Source: Pseudomonas sp. N3-W (GTDB taxonomy: Bacteria > Pseudomonadota > Gammaproteobacteria > Pseudomonadales > Pseudomonadaceae). From it: a stretch of DNA of 64,000 nt. The first letter of the stretch is position 1. Each line of letters opens with the position of its first letter. The position numbers and the translations under genes were made by a program. Below the pieces are notes generated by a model. That model saw only the letters and a list, made by a program, of their open reading frames with translations, was not told where the DNA came from and did not search any database. The DNA lies in contig NZ_CP103965.1 in the NCBI RefSeq assembly GCF_024970185.1, positions 1,484,001 through 1,548,000 on the forward strand, written 5' to 3'. Below are positions 27,913 through 37,144 of the stretch, piece after piece.

Positions 27913-29007
27913 ATGTCCAAAGGCTTGTCCCTGATCTTCATGCTGCTGCTCAGCCTGTCGGCCCACGCCGAAAACTGGCCCGCCGAGCAGTGGTCAACCG
28001 GTCCGAAAGTCACCGGCCCGGCGCTTGAAGCGCTGGAAAGTTACGCCTTCCCGACCCGCGACGACGACACTCGCCAAGGCGTGCGTACCGACGCCTTGCT
28101 GGTCATCCGCGACGGTCAACTGATCTACGAACGCTACGCCGGCCCGACGACGGCCGACACCCCGCACCTGACGTGGTCCATCAGCAAAAGCCTGATGGCC
28201 ACGGTGTTGGGTGTGGCCTATGGCGAAGGCCTGTTCAAGCTGCAAGACCCGGTCGTGAAGTTCTACCCGGCGCTGGAAAATCATCCGGCAATCACCTTCG
28301 CCGATCTGCTGCACTGGGCCTCGGGCCTGGACTGGCAGGAAGACTATGAATACGCGCCGCTGAAGTCGTCGGTGGTGGCGATGCTCTACACCCGTGGTCA
28401 TCGCGACATGGCTGCCTACACCGCCGGGTTCGAGGCTTATGCCGAGCCCGGTCAGGCGTTTCGTTATTCCAGTGGCGACAGCAACCTGTTGGCGGCGGCG
28501 CTGAAAGCCATCGTCGGCCCCGACCGCTATGCGGATTATCCATGGCGGGCGCTGTTCGAGCCGCTGGGGATTCACCACGCCGTCTGGGAAGCCGATGCCA
28601 GCGGGACATTTGTCGCGTCTTCTTATGCCTATCTCACGGCCCGGGATCTGGCGCGGATCGGCCTGTTGATGGCCCGCGACGGTCGCTGGGGGGGCCGACA
28701 GTTGCTGCCAAGAGACTGGATTGCGTTCAACCGCGAACCGTTTGCCGGCTATAAAGCGCATCAGGACGCGGCGGTGCCGGGCGGCCAGTGGTGGCTCAAT
28801 CGAGCGCTGGACGGCGCGACGCAACCCTGGCCGGATGCGCCTGCCGATACCTTTGCCGCGTTGGGACATTGGGGCCAGGCGCTGTACGTGATTCCCGGCG
28901 AGAAACTGGTGATTGTCCGTTATGGCGATGACCGCGACGGCAGTTATCAGCACAACGAACTGCTCAAACGTGTGCTCAAGGCATTTGCCGAGAAGGTGCA
29001 ACCATGA
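27913..29007 (+). CDS. Secreted serine hydrolase of the class C beta-lactamase fold
   Basis: A 364-residue precursor with a signal peptide (cleavage after SAHA, near residue 20). The catalytic S-x-x-K is Ser89-Ile-Ser-Lys92 (TWSISKSLMAT); the YxN equivalent appears as FRYSSGDSN near residue 180, and the third box is GHWGQ near 318. This group includes esterases, peptidases and 6-aminohexanoate-dimer hydrolase-like proteins, so beta-lactam cleavage is not implied. It overlaps the next small gene by four bases. Confidence 0.8.
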   Translation: MSKGLSLIFMLLLSLSAHAENWPAEQWSTGPKVTGPALEALESYAFPTRDDDTRQGVRTDALLVIRDGQLIYERYAGPTTADTPHLTWSISKSLMATVLGVAYGEGLFKLQDPVVKFYPALENHPAITFADLLHWASGLDWQEDYEYAPLKSSVVAMLYTRGHRDMAAYTAGFEAYAEPGQAFRYSSGDSNLLAAALKAIVGPDRYADYPWRALFEPLGIHHAVWEADASGTFVASSYAYLTARDLARIGLLMARDGRWGGRQLLPRDWIAFNREPFAGYKAHQDAAVPGGQWWLNRALDGATQPWPDAPADTFAALGHWGQALYVIPGEKLVIVRYGDDRDGSYQHNELLKRVLKAFAEKVQP

Positions 29008-29333
29008 GCGCTCGCCGCTTTGTTCGACGGCGCCCGTTCGCCACCTTGTTGTTGCTGTTGCTGGTGGTTTTGCTGGGGTGGGGTTGGCAGGAGCGGGCAG
29101 CGCTCTGGGCGTTCCCGGACATCATCAGTGCCTACACCGCCAAGGAATATTGTTCGTGCCGGTATGTGATGAATAACGACGTCGGGTATTGCCACCGCTA
29201 TGTGAAGCAGTGGTTGCCCTTTAGCGGGTTTGTCGATGACAGTGCGAGCAAACAGGTGACAGTGAGCGGCATGGGGCGCACGAACACGGCGCAGTGGCTC
29301 GGTGAACGGCAGGGCTGCCGCCTGCAACCTTGA
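29004..29333 (+). CDS. Small membrane-anchored protein with conserved cysteines
   Basis: A 109-residue protein with one N-terminal hydrophobic segment (PFATLLLLLLVVLLGWGW, near residue 11-28) followed by a periplasmic part with four or five Cys (EYCSCRYVMNNDVGYC, EGC near the end as RQGCRL). The start ATG overlaps the hydrolase stop (ATGA), so the two are coupled; a role as a partner of the hydrolase is inferred only from this. Function unknown. Confidence 0.7.
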   Translation: MSARRFVRRRPFATLLLLLLVVLLGWGWQERAALWAFPDIISAYTAKEYCSCRYVMNNDVGYCHRYVKQWLPFSGFVDDSASKQVTVSGMGRTNTAQWLGERQGCRLQP

Positions 29334-29334
29334 C

Positions 29335-29458
29335 TTGTGGTGAGGGGGCTTGCCCCCGTTGGGCTGCAAAGCGGCCCCGACATTCTTTCAGATACCGTGC
29401 GTCGTCATGATTTGCGACCGCTTCGCAGTCGGACGGGGGCAAGCCCCCTCGCCACAAG
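29335..29458. repeat. REP pair (GGGGGC variant)
   Basis: TTGTGGTGAGGGGGCTTGCC (29335 on) faces GGGGGCAAGCCCCCTCGCCA (ending near 29453) with about 70 bases between. The stem core is GGGGGCTTGCCCCC, a variant of the classes seen elsewhere in the window. Confidence 0.85.
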
Positions 29459-29572
29459 GTTTCCTGATCATAAGGGAATGGGCTTTCACAGGCGTTTCGT
29501 GGCAACAGACAGTTTGCATCCCGCCCCAAGCCAGTTATGGTTCACGCAGGTTTATCTGCCCCACGAGTCTCT

Positions 29573-30163
29573 ATGTCCACGCGGTTCCCCTGTAACGTCT
29601 TCGCGTTCCTGCTGCTGGCCGGTGCCACGTTGTCGGCGCATGCCGACTGGTATCTGGATGGCGAGTCATCGCGGCTATCGTTCATCAGCACCAAAAACGC
29701 CAACATCTCCGAGGTGCAGCGCTTCCTGGTGTTGCACGGCAAGGTCGATGCCAAGGGCCTGGCGCAGGTCGAGGTCGAGCTGGACTCGGTCAACAGCGGC
29801 ATCCCGCTGCGCGATGAGCGCATGCGCAAGGATTTGTTCGAGATCCAGGCATTTCCCAATGCGTTGATCAGCGCGCAGATCGATCTGCGGCCGATCAACG
29901 ATCTCGCCTCCGGCGCGCAGCTTGAGCTGAGGCTGCCGCTGACGGTCACGCTGCACGGCAAGCAACACAGCTACAACGCCGAGCTGCTGGCGACCCGCCT
30001 CGATGACCGGCGTTTTCAGGTGGTGACGCTGGAGCCGCTGGTGATCAATGCCGAGGACTTCGATCTGGCGCCGGGGCTGGACAGTTTGCGCAAGGTCGCC
30101 GGTCTGTCGGCCATCAGCCTGTCGGTGCCGGTGGGTGCGGTGCTGATCTTCACGGCGCGCTGA
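29573..30163 (+). CDS. YceI-family periplasmic protein
   Basis: A 196-residue protein with a signal peptide (cleavage after SAHA, near residue 25) and the YceI lipocalin-like fold: DWYLDGESSRLSFISTKNANISEVQRF, LVLHGKVDAKG, and PLTVTLHGKQHSYNAELLA. The family binds isoprenoid-type lipids. ATG 29573 sits directly before the signal sequence; the upstream frame to 29537 has no good start. clsB follows after one base. Confidence 0.82.
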   Translation: MSTRFPCNVFAFLLLAGATLSAHADWYLDGESSRLSFISTKNANISEVQRFLVLHGKVDAKGLAQVEVELDSVNSGIPLRDERMRKDLFEIQAFPNALISAQIDLRPINDLASGAQLELRLPLTVTLHGKQHSYNAELLATRLDDRRFQVVTLEPLVINAEDFDLAPGLDSLRKVAGLSAISLSVPVGAVLIFTAR

Positions 30164-30164
30164 C

Positions 30165-31322
30165 ATGCGCGGCGCAATTTTTCCATGGCGTGACGGTAAT
30201 CGCTTCGAGCTGCTGATCGACGGTCCGCAGTTTTTCCCGCGGATGCTGGCGGCGATTGCCGACGCCGTAGAGCAGGTAGAACTGGAACTGTATCTGGTGG
30301 AGGCGGGCGCCTGTGCCGAAGCCGTGGTTCAGGCGCTGGTGCAAGCCGCCGAACGTGGCGTGCGAGTGCGCTGCCTGTTCGACGATTACGGCAGCCTGGC
30401 CTTCACCCTGAATCTGCGTCAACGCCTGACCACGGCCGGGGTTGAACTGCGCTTTTACAACCGTCTGAACTGGCGGCGCTGGGTGGGCAATTTCTATCGC
30501 GATCACCGCAAGCTGTTACTGGTAGACCAGCGCCTGGCAGTGGTAGGCGGCACCGGGGTGACCGACGAATTCTGGACGCCCGGTCAGGACACCAGCGAGT
30601 GGCACGAGGTGATGGTGGAAATCATCGGCCCATTGGTGATCGACTGGCAGTTGCTGTTCGACCGTCAATGGATGGCCAACCGCTATCGCCGCGCCTGGAA
30701 ACCCGCTGCGCACTTCGGCTTGCCGCGCCTGCCGCGAGTGCCGTCCGTGGGCGAGGGCATGGGGCGTGTCGCCTATGCCGACGCCCGCCAGCATCGAGAC
30801 ATCTTGCAGTCGCTGTTTCGCGCCTTGAACAGCGGCCAGCGGCGAATCTGGCTGGCTACGCCGTACTTTCTGCCGACCTGGAAAATCCGCCGCTCCCTGC
30901 GCAAGGCCGCCGCACGGGGCATCGACGTGCGCCTGTTGCTGACCGGGCCGCGCACCGATCACCCGTCAGTGCGCTACGCCGGGCACCGCTACTACCCGCG
31001 CCTGCTCAAGGCCGGGGTGAAGATCTTCGAATATCAGCCGTGCTTCCTGCACCTGAAAATGGTGCTGGTGGATGACTGGGTCAGCATTGGTTCGTGCAAT
31101 TTCGATCACTGGAATCTGCGCTTCAATCTGGAGGCCAACCTGGAAGCGCTGGACTCGGGATTGACGACGGCAGTGGCGGCGAGTTTCGAAAAGGATTTTG
31201 CCTTGAGCCAGAGGGTCAGTCTGGAAGAGTGGCAGCGCCGGCCGTTTTGGCGGCGGGTCAAGCAGCGGGTGTGGGGGTGGGTGGATCGGTTGGTGGTGAA
31301 TCTGCTGGATCGTCGGGGGTAA
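30165..31322 (+). CDS. clsB: Cardiolipin synthase-like PLD-family protein
   Basis: A 385-residue phospholipase D superfamily protein with two HKD motifs: HRKLLLVD (His114) and HLKMVLVD (His296). The C-terminal part is basic (RRVKQRVWGWVDR), suited to membrane contact. It probably joins phosphatidyl groups to cardiolipin at the inner membrane; the length and lack of N-terminal membrane helices fit ClsB rather than ClsA. It begins one base after the yceI stop, so both are likely co-transcribed. Confidence 0.82.
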   Translation: MRGAIFPWRDGNRFELLIDGPQFFPRMLAAIADAVEQVELELYLVEAGACAEAVVQALVQAAERGVRVRCLFDDYGSLAFTLNLRQRLTTAGVELRFYNRLNWRRWVGNFYRDHRKLLLVDQRLAVVGGTGVTDEFWTPGQDTSEWHEVMVEIIGPLVIDWQLLFDRQWMANRYRRAWKPAAHFGLPRLPRVPSVGEGMGRVAYADARQHRDILQSLFRALNSGQRRIWLATPYFLPTWKIRRSLRKAAARGIDVRLLLTGPRTDHPSVRYAGHRYYPRLLKAGVKIFEYQPCFLHLKMVLVDDWVSIGSCNFDHWNLRFNLEANLEALDSGLTTAVAASFEKDFALSQRVSLEEWQRRPFWRRVKQRVWGWVDRLVVNLLDRRG

Positions 31323-31350
31323 ACCCAATATTCCAAACACCCTATACCAC

Positions 31351-31440
31351 TGTGGGAGCGAGCTTGCTCGCGATGGCGGTTTAACAGTCAACAGCGATGT
31401 TGAATGTTATGGCCTCTTCGCGAGCAGGCTCGCTCCCACA
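31351..31440. repeat. REP pair between clsB and bglX (convergent)
   Basis: TGTGGGAGCGAGCTTGCTCG (31351) faces CGCGAGCAGGCTCGCTCCCA (ending near 31439). It lies in the convergent gap and may end both transcripts. Confidence 0.85.
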
Positions 31441-31462
31441 GGGTTTTGCGGTGTTTGCGCGA

Positions 31463-33754
31463 TTACAGCAACTCAAAACTCTGCTGCGTCACGTCCTGGG
31501 AATCCAGGCCGATCTGCACGTTGAACTTGCCCGGCTCCGCCGCGTATTTGAGTTGGGTGTTGTAGAACTTCAGGTCATCCTCGCTGATGCTGAAGTGCAC
31601 GGTTTTCTGTTCGCCGGCCTTGAGCATGATCTTCTGGAAGTTCTTCAACTCTTTGACTGGACGGATCATCGAGCCGGTCACGTCCTGAATGTACAGCTGC
31701 ACCACGGTTTCGCCATCACGCTTGCCGGTGTTTTTCACACTGACGGTGGCGTCGAGTTTGCCGGTCTTGTTCAGGGTGGTGGACGACAGCGCCATGTCGC
31801 TCAGGCTGAAGTCGGTGTAGCTCAGGCCGAAACCGAACGGGAACAGGGGGCCGGTGGTGTCATCGAAATACTGCGAGGTGTAGTTGCCAGGTTTGCCCGG
31901 CGTGAACGGCCGGCCAATGCTCAGGTGGTTGTAGTAGGTCGGAATCTGACCCACCGAGCGCGGGAAAGTGATGGGCAGTTTGCCCGATGGGTTGTAGTCG
32001 CCGAACAGCACGTCGGCGATGGCGTTGCCACCCTCGGTGCCGCTGAACCAGGTTTCCAGAATCGCGTCAGCCTGGTCCTTCTCTTCGAGAATCGACAGTG
32101 GCCGGCCATTCATCAGCACCAGTACCAGCGGTTTGCCGGTGGCTTTCAACGCCTTGATCAGTTCGCGCTGACTGGCGGGGATGTTCAGGTCGGTGCGGCT
32201 CGACGATTCGTGGGACATGCCACGGGATTCGCCTACCGCTGCGACTACCACGTCAGCCTGCTTCGCCGCTTTCACGGCTTCGTCGATCATCTCCTGGGCT
32301 GAACGGGCATCGTCCACCACTTCCGGGGCATCGAAGTTGAGGAAGTTGAGGTAGTCCACGACCTTCTTGTCGCTGGTGATGTTGGCACCACGGGCGTAGA
32401 TCAGCGTCGATTTGTCGCCGAGTGCGCGGCTCATGCCGTCGAACAGCGTCACCGACTGCGCCGGTTTGCCGGCTGCCGCCCAACTGCCCATCATGTCGAT
32501 TGGCGCCTTGGCCAGCGGGCCGACCAGGGCGATCTTCGCGGTTTTGTTCAGCGGCAGGGTTTCGTTCTGGTTTTTCAGCAGCACCAGGCTGCGGCGCGCG
32601 ACGTCGCGGGCTTCGGTGCGGTGCAGACGGCTTTCGGCATAAGTGTCGGCCGGATCATCCTCGGCCTTGCCGATGCGCAGGTACGGGTCCTTGAACAGGC
32701 CCATGTCGTACTTGGCGGCCAGCACTTCACGCACGGCGTTGTCGATGTCTTTCTGCTCGATCTCGCCGGCCTTCAACAGCCCTGGCAGCTCTTTGCCGTA
32801 CAGGGTGTCGTTCATGCTCATGTCGATGCCGGCCTTGATCGCCAGCTTCGCGGCTTGGCGACCGTCAGCGGCAACGCCGTGCTTGATCAGCTCGAAAATT
32901 GCCCCGTGGTCGCTGACCGCCAGGCCCTTGAAGCCCCAGTCCTTGCGCAGCAGGTCGTTCATCAGCCAGGTGTTGGCGGTGGCCGGCACCCCGTTGATCG
33001 AGTTCAGGGCAACCATCACCCCGCCGGCGCCGGCATCGATGGCGGCGCGGTACGGTGGCAGGTAGTCCTGGTACATCTTGACCGGGCTCATGTCGACGAC
33101 GTTGTAGTCGCGACCGCCTTCGACTGCGCCGTACAAGGCGAAATGCTTGACGCTGGCCATGATGCTGTCGGCGGCGTTGGCACCCGAACCCTGAAAGGCC
33201 CGGACCATCACCCCGGCGATGCGCGACACAAGATAGGTGTCTTCGCCAAAGCCTTCGGAGGTGCGGCCCCAGCGCGGGTCGCGGGAAATGTCGACCATCG
33301 GCGCGAAGGTGAGGTCGAGGCTGTCGGAAGCGGCTTCCCGGGCAGCGATGCGCCCGGACAGGCCGATAGCGTCCATGTCCCAGCTCGACGCCAGGGCCAG
33401 CGGGATCGGGAATATGGTGCGGTGGCCGTGGATCACGTCATAGGCGAAGAACATCGGGATCTTCAACCGGCTGCGCATGGCCGCATCCTGCATCGGACGG
33501 TTTTCCGGACGCGTGATGGAGTTGAACGTGCCACCGATGTTGCCGGCGGCGATTTCCTTGCGGATCATCTCGCGGGGCATTTCCGGGCCGATGCTGATCA
33601 GGCGCAGCTGGCCGATCTTTTCATCGAGGGTCATTTGCTTCATCAGGTTGCTGATGAAGGCGTCCTTGTTTTCCAGAGGTGCGGGGGTCGTGGCGGCCAA
33701 TACGGTTTGACTGGCCAGGCTGACGAACAGACCCAGCAAACACAGCTTCTTCAT
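31463..33754 (-). CDS. bglX: Periplasmic beta-glucosidase BglX (GH3)
   Basis: A 763-residue glycoside hydrolase family 3 enzyme that releases glucose from beta-glucosides. It has a signal peptide (cleavage near residue 20), the TIM-barrel domain, then a beta-sandwich and a C-terminal fibronectin-like domain ending VTQQSFELL. The nucleophile Asp lies in GLAVSDHGAIFEL near residue 280, and the substrate region KHFALYG near 200. The length matches E. coli BglX (765). Confidence 0.94.
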   Translation of the reverse strand: MKKLCLLGLFVSLASQTVLAATTPAPLENKDAFISNLMKQMTLDEKIGQLRLISIGPEMPREMIRKEIAAGNIGGTFNSITRPENRPMQDAAMRSRLKIPMFFAYDVIHGHRTIFPIPLALASSWDMDAIGLSGRIAAREAASDSLDLTFAPMVDISRDPRWGRTSEGFGEDTYLVSRIAGVMVRAFQGSGANAADSIMASVKHFALYGAVEGGRDYNVVDMSPVKMYQDYLPPYRAAIDAGAGGVMVALNSINGVPATANTWLMNDLLRKDWGFKGLAVSDHGAIFELIKHGVAADGRQAAKLAIKAGIDMSMNDTLYGKELPGLLKAGEIEQKDIDNAVREVLAAKYDMGLFKDPYLRIGKAEDDPADTYAESRLHRTEARDVARRSLVLLKNQNETLPLNKTAKIALVGPLAKAPIDMMGSWAAAGKPAQSVTLFDGMSRALGDKSTLIYARGANITSDKKVVDYLNFLNFDAPEVVDDARSAQEMIDEAVKAAKQADVVVAAVGESRGMSHESSSRTDLNIPASQRELIKALKATGKPLVLVLMNGRPLSILEEKDQADAILETWFSGTEGGNAIADVLFGDYNPSGKLPITFPRSVGQIPTYYNHLSIGRPFTPGKPGNYTSQYFDDTTGPLFPFGFGLSYTDFSLSDMALSSTTLNKTGKLDATVSVKNTGKRDGETVVQLYIQDVTGSMIRPVKELKNFQKIMLKAGEQKTVHFSISEDDLKFYNTQLKYAAEPGKFNVQIGLDSQDVTQQSFELL

Positions 33755-34017
33755 GAATGGTTTTCTCTAAAGCCTAAACGGCCGTGAATACGCGCCGGTC
33801 AGCCAAAATGTAGGGAGCGACTATTGTTGTTCGGGTGTTGTACTACTTATTGCAGCACCTTCTTGTGGGCTACGGTGTCACAACCGAATATTGCTGGGCA
33901 TCTTTTAGCCCATTGGCACGCTGCAATCCAGTGGCGGCGGCAGATTTTGCCTCGCAAGCCCGGTTCACGGGGACTCGGCAGTTTTTCAACGTAATGGGCA
34001 AAGGGAGCGTCAACCAG

Positions 34018-34626
34018 ATGAATGTACGACACCACTATCGGTCAGGCCTGCGGGTTGCAGTCCTGATGTTGCTGACCACGCTGCTGGCCGGCTGCGGCAT
34101 CAACACTATTCCGACCCTCGACGAACAGGCCAAGGCCGCGTGGGCCCAGGTGCAGAACCAGTACCAGCGCCGCGCCGACCTCATCCCCAACCTGGTGGAA
34201 ACCGTCAAGGGCTATGCCAAGCATGAAGAGGACACCCTGACGGCGGTGGTCGAGGCGCGTGCCAAGGCCACGTCCATCCAGGTCGATGCCAGCACGCTGG
34301 ATAACCCGGAAAAACTCAAACAGTTCCAGCAGGCCCAGGATCAACTGACCGGTGCCCTGAGTCGCCTGATGGTGGTCTCCGAGCGTTACCCGGACCTCAA
34401 GGCCAACCAGAATTTCCTGGCGTTGCAATCGCAACTGGAAGGCACCGAGAACCGTATTGCCGTGGCGCGCCGGGATTTCATCCTCGCCGTGCAGAAGTAC
34501 AACACCGAAATCCGCACGTTTCCGGGGCGTCTGTGGCACAGCGTGATGTACAGCAATCTGCCGATTCGTGAAACCTTCGAGGCGACCACGCCCGATGCCG
34601 AAAAAGCACCGCAAGTGAAGTTCTGA
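34018..34626 (+). CDS. lemA: LemA-family lipoprotein
   Basis: A 202-residue LemA-type protein. The lipobox LLAGC has Cys26, followed by DEQAKAAWAQVQNQYQRRADLIPNLVETVKGYAKHE, the family's conserved helix pair, and FPGRLWHSVMY near the end. LemA proteins are membrane-attached and often genetically linked to TPM proteins, as here. ATG 34018 after GGGAG is preferred over an upstream in-frame ATG at 33835, which would add 61 residues ahead of the signal. Confidence 0.88.
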   Translation: MNVRHHYRSGLRVAVLMLLTTLLAGCGINTIPTLDEQAKAAWAQVQNQYQRRADLIPNLVETVKGYAKHEEDTLTAVVEARAKATSIQVDASTLDNPEKLKQFQQAQDQLTGALSRLMVVSERYPDLKANQNFLALQSQLEGTENRIAVARRDFILAVQKYNTEIRTFPGRLWHSVMYSNLPIRETFEATTPDAEKAPQVKF

Positions 34627-34660
34627 ACGCCTGCGAGCGTCACCACGGATGAGGTTGCCA

Positions 34661-35410
34661 ATGCGTGTGTTGAAGATGGGCCTGGTGTGTCTGCTCTGGG
34701 TGTTTGCCGTCACGGCCCAGGCCGAGTTGAAGTTCCCGGCGCTGACCGGGCGGGTGGTGGACAACGCCCAGATGATCGAGCCGGCGGTGCGCGAGCAGCT
34801 GACGCAACAGCTCCAGGCCCATGAAGCCGCTACCGGCGAGCAACTGGTGGTGGTGACAGTGCCCGACCTGCAAGGCGCCGACATCGCCGACTTCGGTTAT
34901 CAGCTCGGTCGCGCCTGGGGCATCGGCCAGAAGGACAAGAACAACGGCGCGCTGCTGATCGTCGCCCGTGACGAGCGCAAGCTGCGGATCGAAGTCGGTT
35001 ATGGTTTGGAGGACCGCCTGACCGATGCCCAGAGTTCGGTGATCATCAATCAGGTGATCACGCCGGCGTTCAAGACTGGCAATTTCAGCAAGGGCATCAG
35101 CGACGGGGTCGCGGCGATGCTGGTGGTGCTGGGCGGCAATGCGCTGGACGAGCCGTCAACGGTTTATGAGTCGCGGGGCGATCCGCAGGACGACTTCGTC
35201 TCGCGTCACCCTGGCGTCTTCATCTTTTTGGTGATGCTGTTCATCCTGATCGTGTTCATCTGCCAGATGCTCGGTATCCTGCCCACCGGCCGGGGCGGCT
35301 CCGGGGGCGGTGGTTTCGGCGGGGGCGGTTTTGGTGGCGGCGGTGGCGGCGGGGGCTTCAGCGGCGGCGGGGGCAGTTTCGGCGGCGGCGGGTCGTCGGG
35401 CGGCTGGTAA
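34661..35410 (+). CDS. TPM-domain membrane protein (YgcG family)
   Basis: A 249-residue protein: signal peptide, the TPM/thylakoid-lumen-like phosphatase fold (LTGRVVDNAQMIEP; TGEQLVVVTVPDL; LRIEVGYGLEDRLTDAQ), one C-terminal membrane helix (VFIFLVMLFILIVFICQML) and a long Gly-rich tail. GAGG stands six bases before ATG 34661. Second gene of a three-gene lemA-tpm-tpm operon; the exact role in envelope biology is not established. Confidence 0.87.
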   Translation: MRVLKMGLVCLLWVFAVTAQAELKFPALTGRVVDNAQMIEPAVREQLTQQLQAHEAATGEQLVVVTVPDLQGADIADFGYQLGRAWGIGQKDKNNGALLIVARDERKLRIEVGYGLEDRLTDAQSSVIINQVITPAFKTGNFSKGISDGVAAMLVVLGGNALDEPSTVYESRGDPQDDFVSRHPGVFIFLVMLFILIVFICQMLGILPTGRGGSGGGGFGGGGFGGGGGGGGFSGGGGSFGGGGSSGGW

Positions 35411-35453
35411 TCGCGCGGTGGCTCATAACAATAAACAGCAGGCATTCATAACC

Positions 35454-36071
35454 ATGGCATTACTCACTGAACACGAACAACGCAAAGTCGCCGAGGCGAT
35501 TGCCCGGGTCGAGCGCGACACCGACGCCGAACTGGTCACCGTACTCGCGGCCCGTGCCGACGACTATGCCTACATCCCGCTGCTGTGGGCCAGTCTGCTG
35601 GCGCTGGTGGTGCCGGGTGTCGTGCATTACCTCACGGGTATCTTGACCATGCACAGCCTGCTGCTGGTGCAGTGGGCCAGCTTCATCGTGTTGTGCCTGG
35701 TGTTCCGTATTCCGCAAGTCACTACCCATCTGATCCCGCGTTCGGTGCGCCACTGGCGGGCGTCAAACCTGGCGCGGCGGCAGTTTCTGGAGCAGAACCT
35801 GCACCACACCGTCGGCGGCACCGGCCTGCTGATTTTTGTTTGCGAGGCCGAGCGTTATGTGGAGATTCTGGTGGATGAGGGGATATCCAGGCACGTGGAC
35901 GGACAGTGTTGGGATCCGATTGTCGCGACGTTCACCCGCCAGGTGAAGCAGGGGCAGACGTTGCAGGGTTTTGTAACGTGCATCGAGGCCTGCGGCGAGT
36001 TGCTCAAGGTGCATGTGCCGGTGACGCAGGTGCGTAACGAGTTGCCGAATCGGTTGGTGGTGCTGGGCTAG
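35454..36071 (+). CDS. Second TPM-domain membrane protein
   Basis: A 205-residue protein: RVERDTDAELVTVLAARADDY near the start is the TPM domain, two membrane helices follow (ASLLALVVPGVVHYLTGILTM, WASFIVLCLVFRIPQV), and a C-terminal ARRQFLEQNLHHTVGGTGLLIFVCEAERYVEILVDEGIS segment. It lies 43 bases after the first TPM gene. The frame is open further upstream but overlaps the Gly-rich tail of the first gene, so the ATG at 35454 is preferred. Confidence 0.82.
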   Translation: MALLTEHEQRKVAEAIARVERDTDAELVTVLAARADDYAYIPLLWASLLALVVPGVVHYLTGILTMHSLLLVQWASFIVLCLVFRIPQVTTHLIPRSVRHWRASNLARRQFLEQNLHHTVGGTGLLIFVCEAERYVEILVDEGISRHVDGQCWDPIVATFTRQVKQGQTLQGFVTCIEACGELLKVHVPVTQVRNELPNRLVVLG

Positions 36072-36156
36072 CGCTGATTATGTAAGGCGCCTGTTTACAA
36101 CCCCCGCGCGTTGTCTGGCCCAAGGCTTGTCTTCAAGATCTTTCTCTATTAGCGAG

Positions 36157-36176
36157 CGCCCTGTGACGGGCGTTTT
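36157..36176 (+). terminator. Short hairpin with T-run upstream of the luxR-type gene
   Basis: CGCCC and GGGCG arms with a six-base loop and TTTT follow the lemA operon by 85 bases and precede the next gene's Shine-Dalgarno by a few bases. It could be the operon terminator or an attenuator. The stem is short. Confidence 0.4.
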
Positions 36177-36197
36177 GACATAGAGGGAGTGCTTGTC

Positions 36198-36500
36198 ATG
36201 TCAATGCATCAACCGCTCGACCCGTTGGTTTGTGCGTCGGCCAGTGAGGAGGGGAATATCCCACCGGCCCAGCTGACCAATAAGGAAACACAAACCCTGA
36301 TGTGGTTTTTTCAGGGGAAAACATCCTGGGAAATCGCCAGGATCCAGAATTGCTCCGAAGCCACGATCAATTTTCACTTCGCCAATATTCGCCGCAAATT
36401 CGCTGTCAGTTCCCGCAGCGCCGCATTGCTCAAGGCGATTGAGTTGGGCGTCATTCCCGTCGGAAAAAACGATCAGCGAGGCGCCCATGAGCCTGACTGA
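36198..36500 (+). CDS. HTH-only LuxR-type regulator
   Basis: A 100-residue protein that is little more than a GerE/LuxR helix-turn-helix: QLTNKETQTLMWFFQGKTSWEIARIQNCSEATINFHFANIRRKF near residues 27-70. There is no autoinducer or receiver domain, so it probably responds to partners or level. The ATG at 36198 follows GAGGGAG by eight bases; a GTG at 36189 is within the ribosome site. It overlaps the holin-like gene start by 14 bases and is probably its co-transcribed regulator. Confidence 0.75.
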   Translation: MSMHQPLDPLVCASASEEGNIPPAQLTNKETQTLMWFFQGKTSWEIARIQNCSEATINFHFANIRRKFAVSSRSAALLKAIELGVIPVGKNDQRGAHEPD

Positions 36501-36843
36501 TTCCGCCTACAACAGCATCGGTGCGATGTTGTTGGGAGTAGGCGTCGCAACACTGCCCGTGATCGACGGGGAGGTGCTGTTCGGTGCGGCGCTCGGGGCA
36601 TGGCTTGTCACCACCACGCGTAGCAACTTCAAGGCCTGGCAACGTATCGGCTCCTGGTTGCTGTCGGCGGGTGTCGGCTATCTTTTTACCCCCGTGGCGT
36701 TGCCGCTGGTGCCGTTTCTGACCGGGGGCGTGACCGCATTTTTCTGTGCGTTGGTGGTTATTCCCGTCAGCATCAAGCTCATGCAATGGATCGACGGTGC
36801 CGGGATCGGCGAAATCATTCGGCACCTCAGGGGGCGTGGGTGA
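36487..36843 (+). CDS. Holin-like membrane protein
   Basis: A 118-residue protein with three hydrophobic segments (AMLLGVGVATLPVIDGEVLFGAALGAWLV; SWLLSAGVGYLFTPVALPLVPFL; TAFFCALVVIPVSIKLM), in the size and style of the phage holin families seen in Pseudomonas prophages and tailocin loci. No endolysin lies next to it. It overlaps the regulator gene and its stop overlaps the next start (TGATG). Confidence 0.72.
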   Translation: MSLTDSAYNSIGAMLLGVGVATLPVIDGEVLFGAALGAWLVTTTRSNFKAWQRIGSWLLSAGVGYLFTPVALPLVPFLTGGVTAFFCALVVIPVSIKLMQWIDGAGIGEIIRHLRGRG

Positions 36844-37136
36844 TGGGCGATACGATGGTTGTACTGGTGCTTGTGACGGGGATGGCTCATTTGCTGAGCG
36901 CCTTCAGGCTAGCCTGTTACCAGCGTGACGAAGCGCGTCATCGTTGGCGCGAGGCGCTGGTGATCAGTTTGTGCGGAGGGATGTTTTGTCTCGCCGGTAT
37001 CGATGTACTTCTGGACTTCGCGTCAGTGAGCCCATGGCATGCCATTGTGAGTGTTTTGTCGTGCGCACTGATTCTTCGCTGCGGTGGCAACATCGCTCTG
37101 TTGTGGCGGGTCTTGAAGTACCGGAATGTCGAATAA
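36843..37136 (+). CDS. Second small holin-like membrane protein
   Basis: A 97-residue protein with three predicted membrane segments (MVVLVLVTGMAHLLSAFRLACY; ALVISLCGGMFCLAGIDVLLDF; WHAIVSVLSCALILRCG), typical of three-helix phage holins. The start overlaps the previous stop by one base, so the two holin-like proteins are coupled. Convergent with the CI-type repressor gene, whose stop lies eight bases away. Confidence 0.72.
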   Translation: MGDTMVVLVLVTGMAHLLSAFRLACYQRDEARHRWREALVISLCGGMFCLAGIDVLLDFASVSPWHAIVSVLSCALILRCGGNIALLWRVLKYRNVE

Positions 37137-37144
37137 TTCAGGGG

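Noticed and set aside
32621..33787. A 388-residue plus-strand frame across bglX
   Set aside because: Antisense to a complete GH3 gene with signal peptide and catalytic motif.
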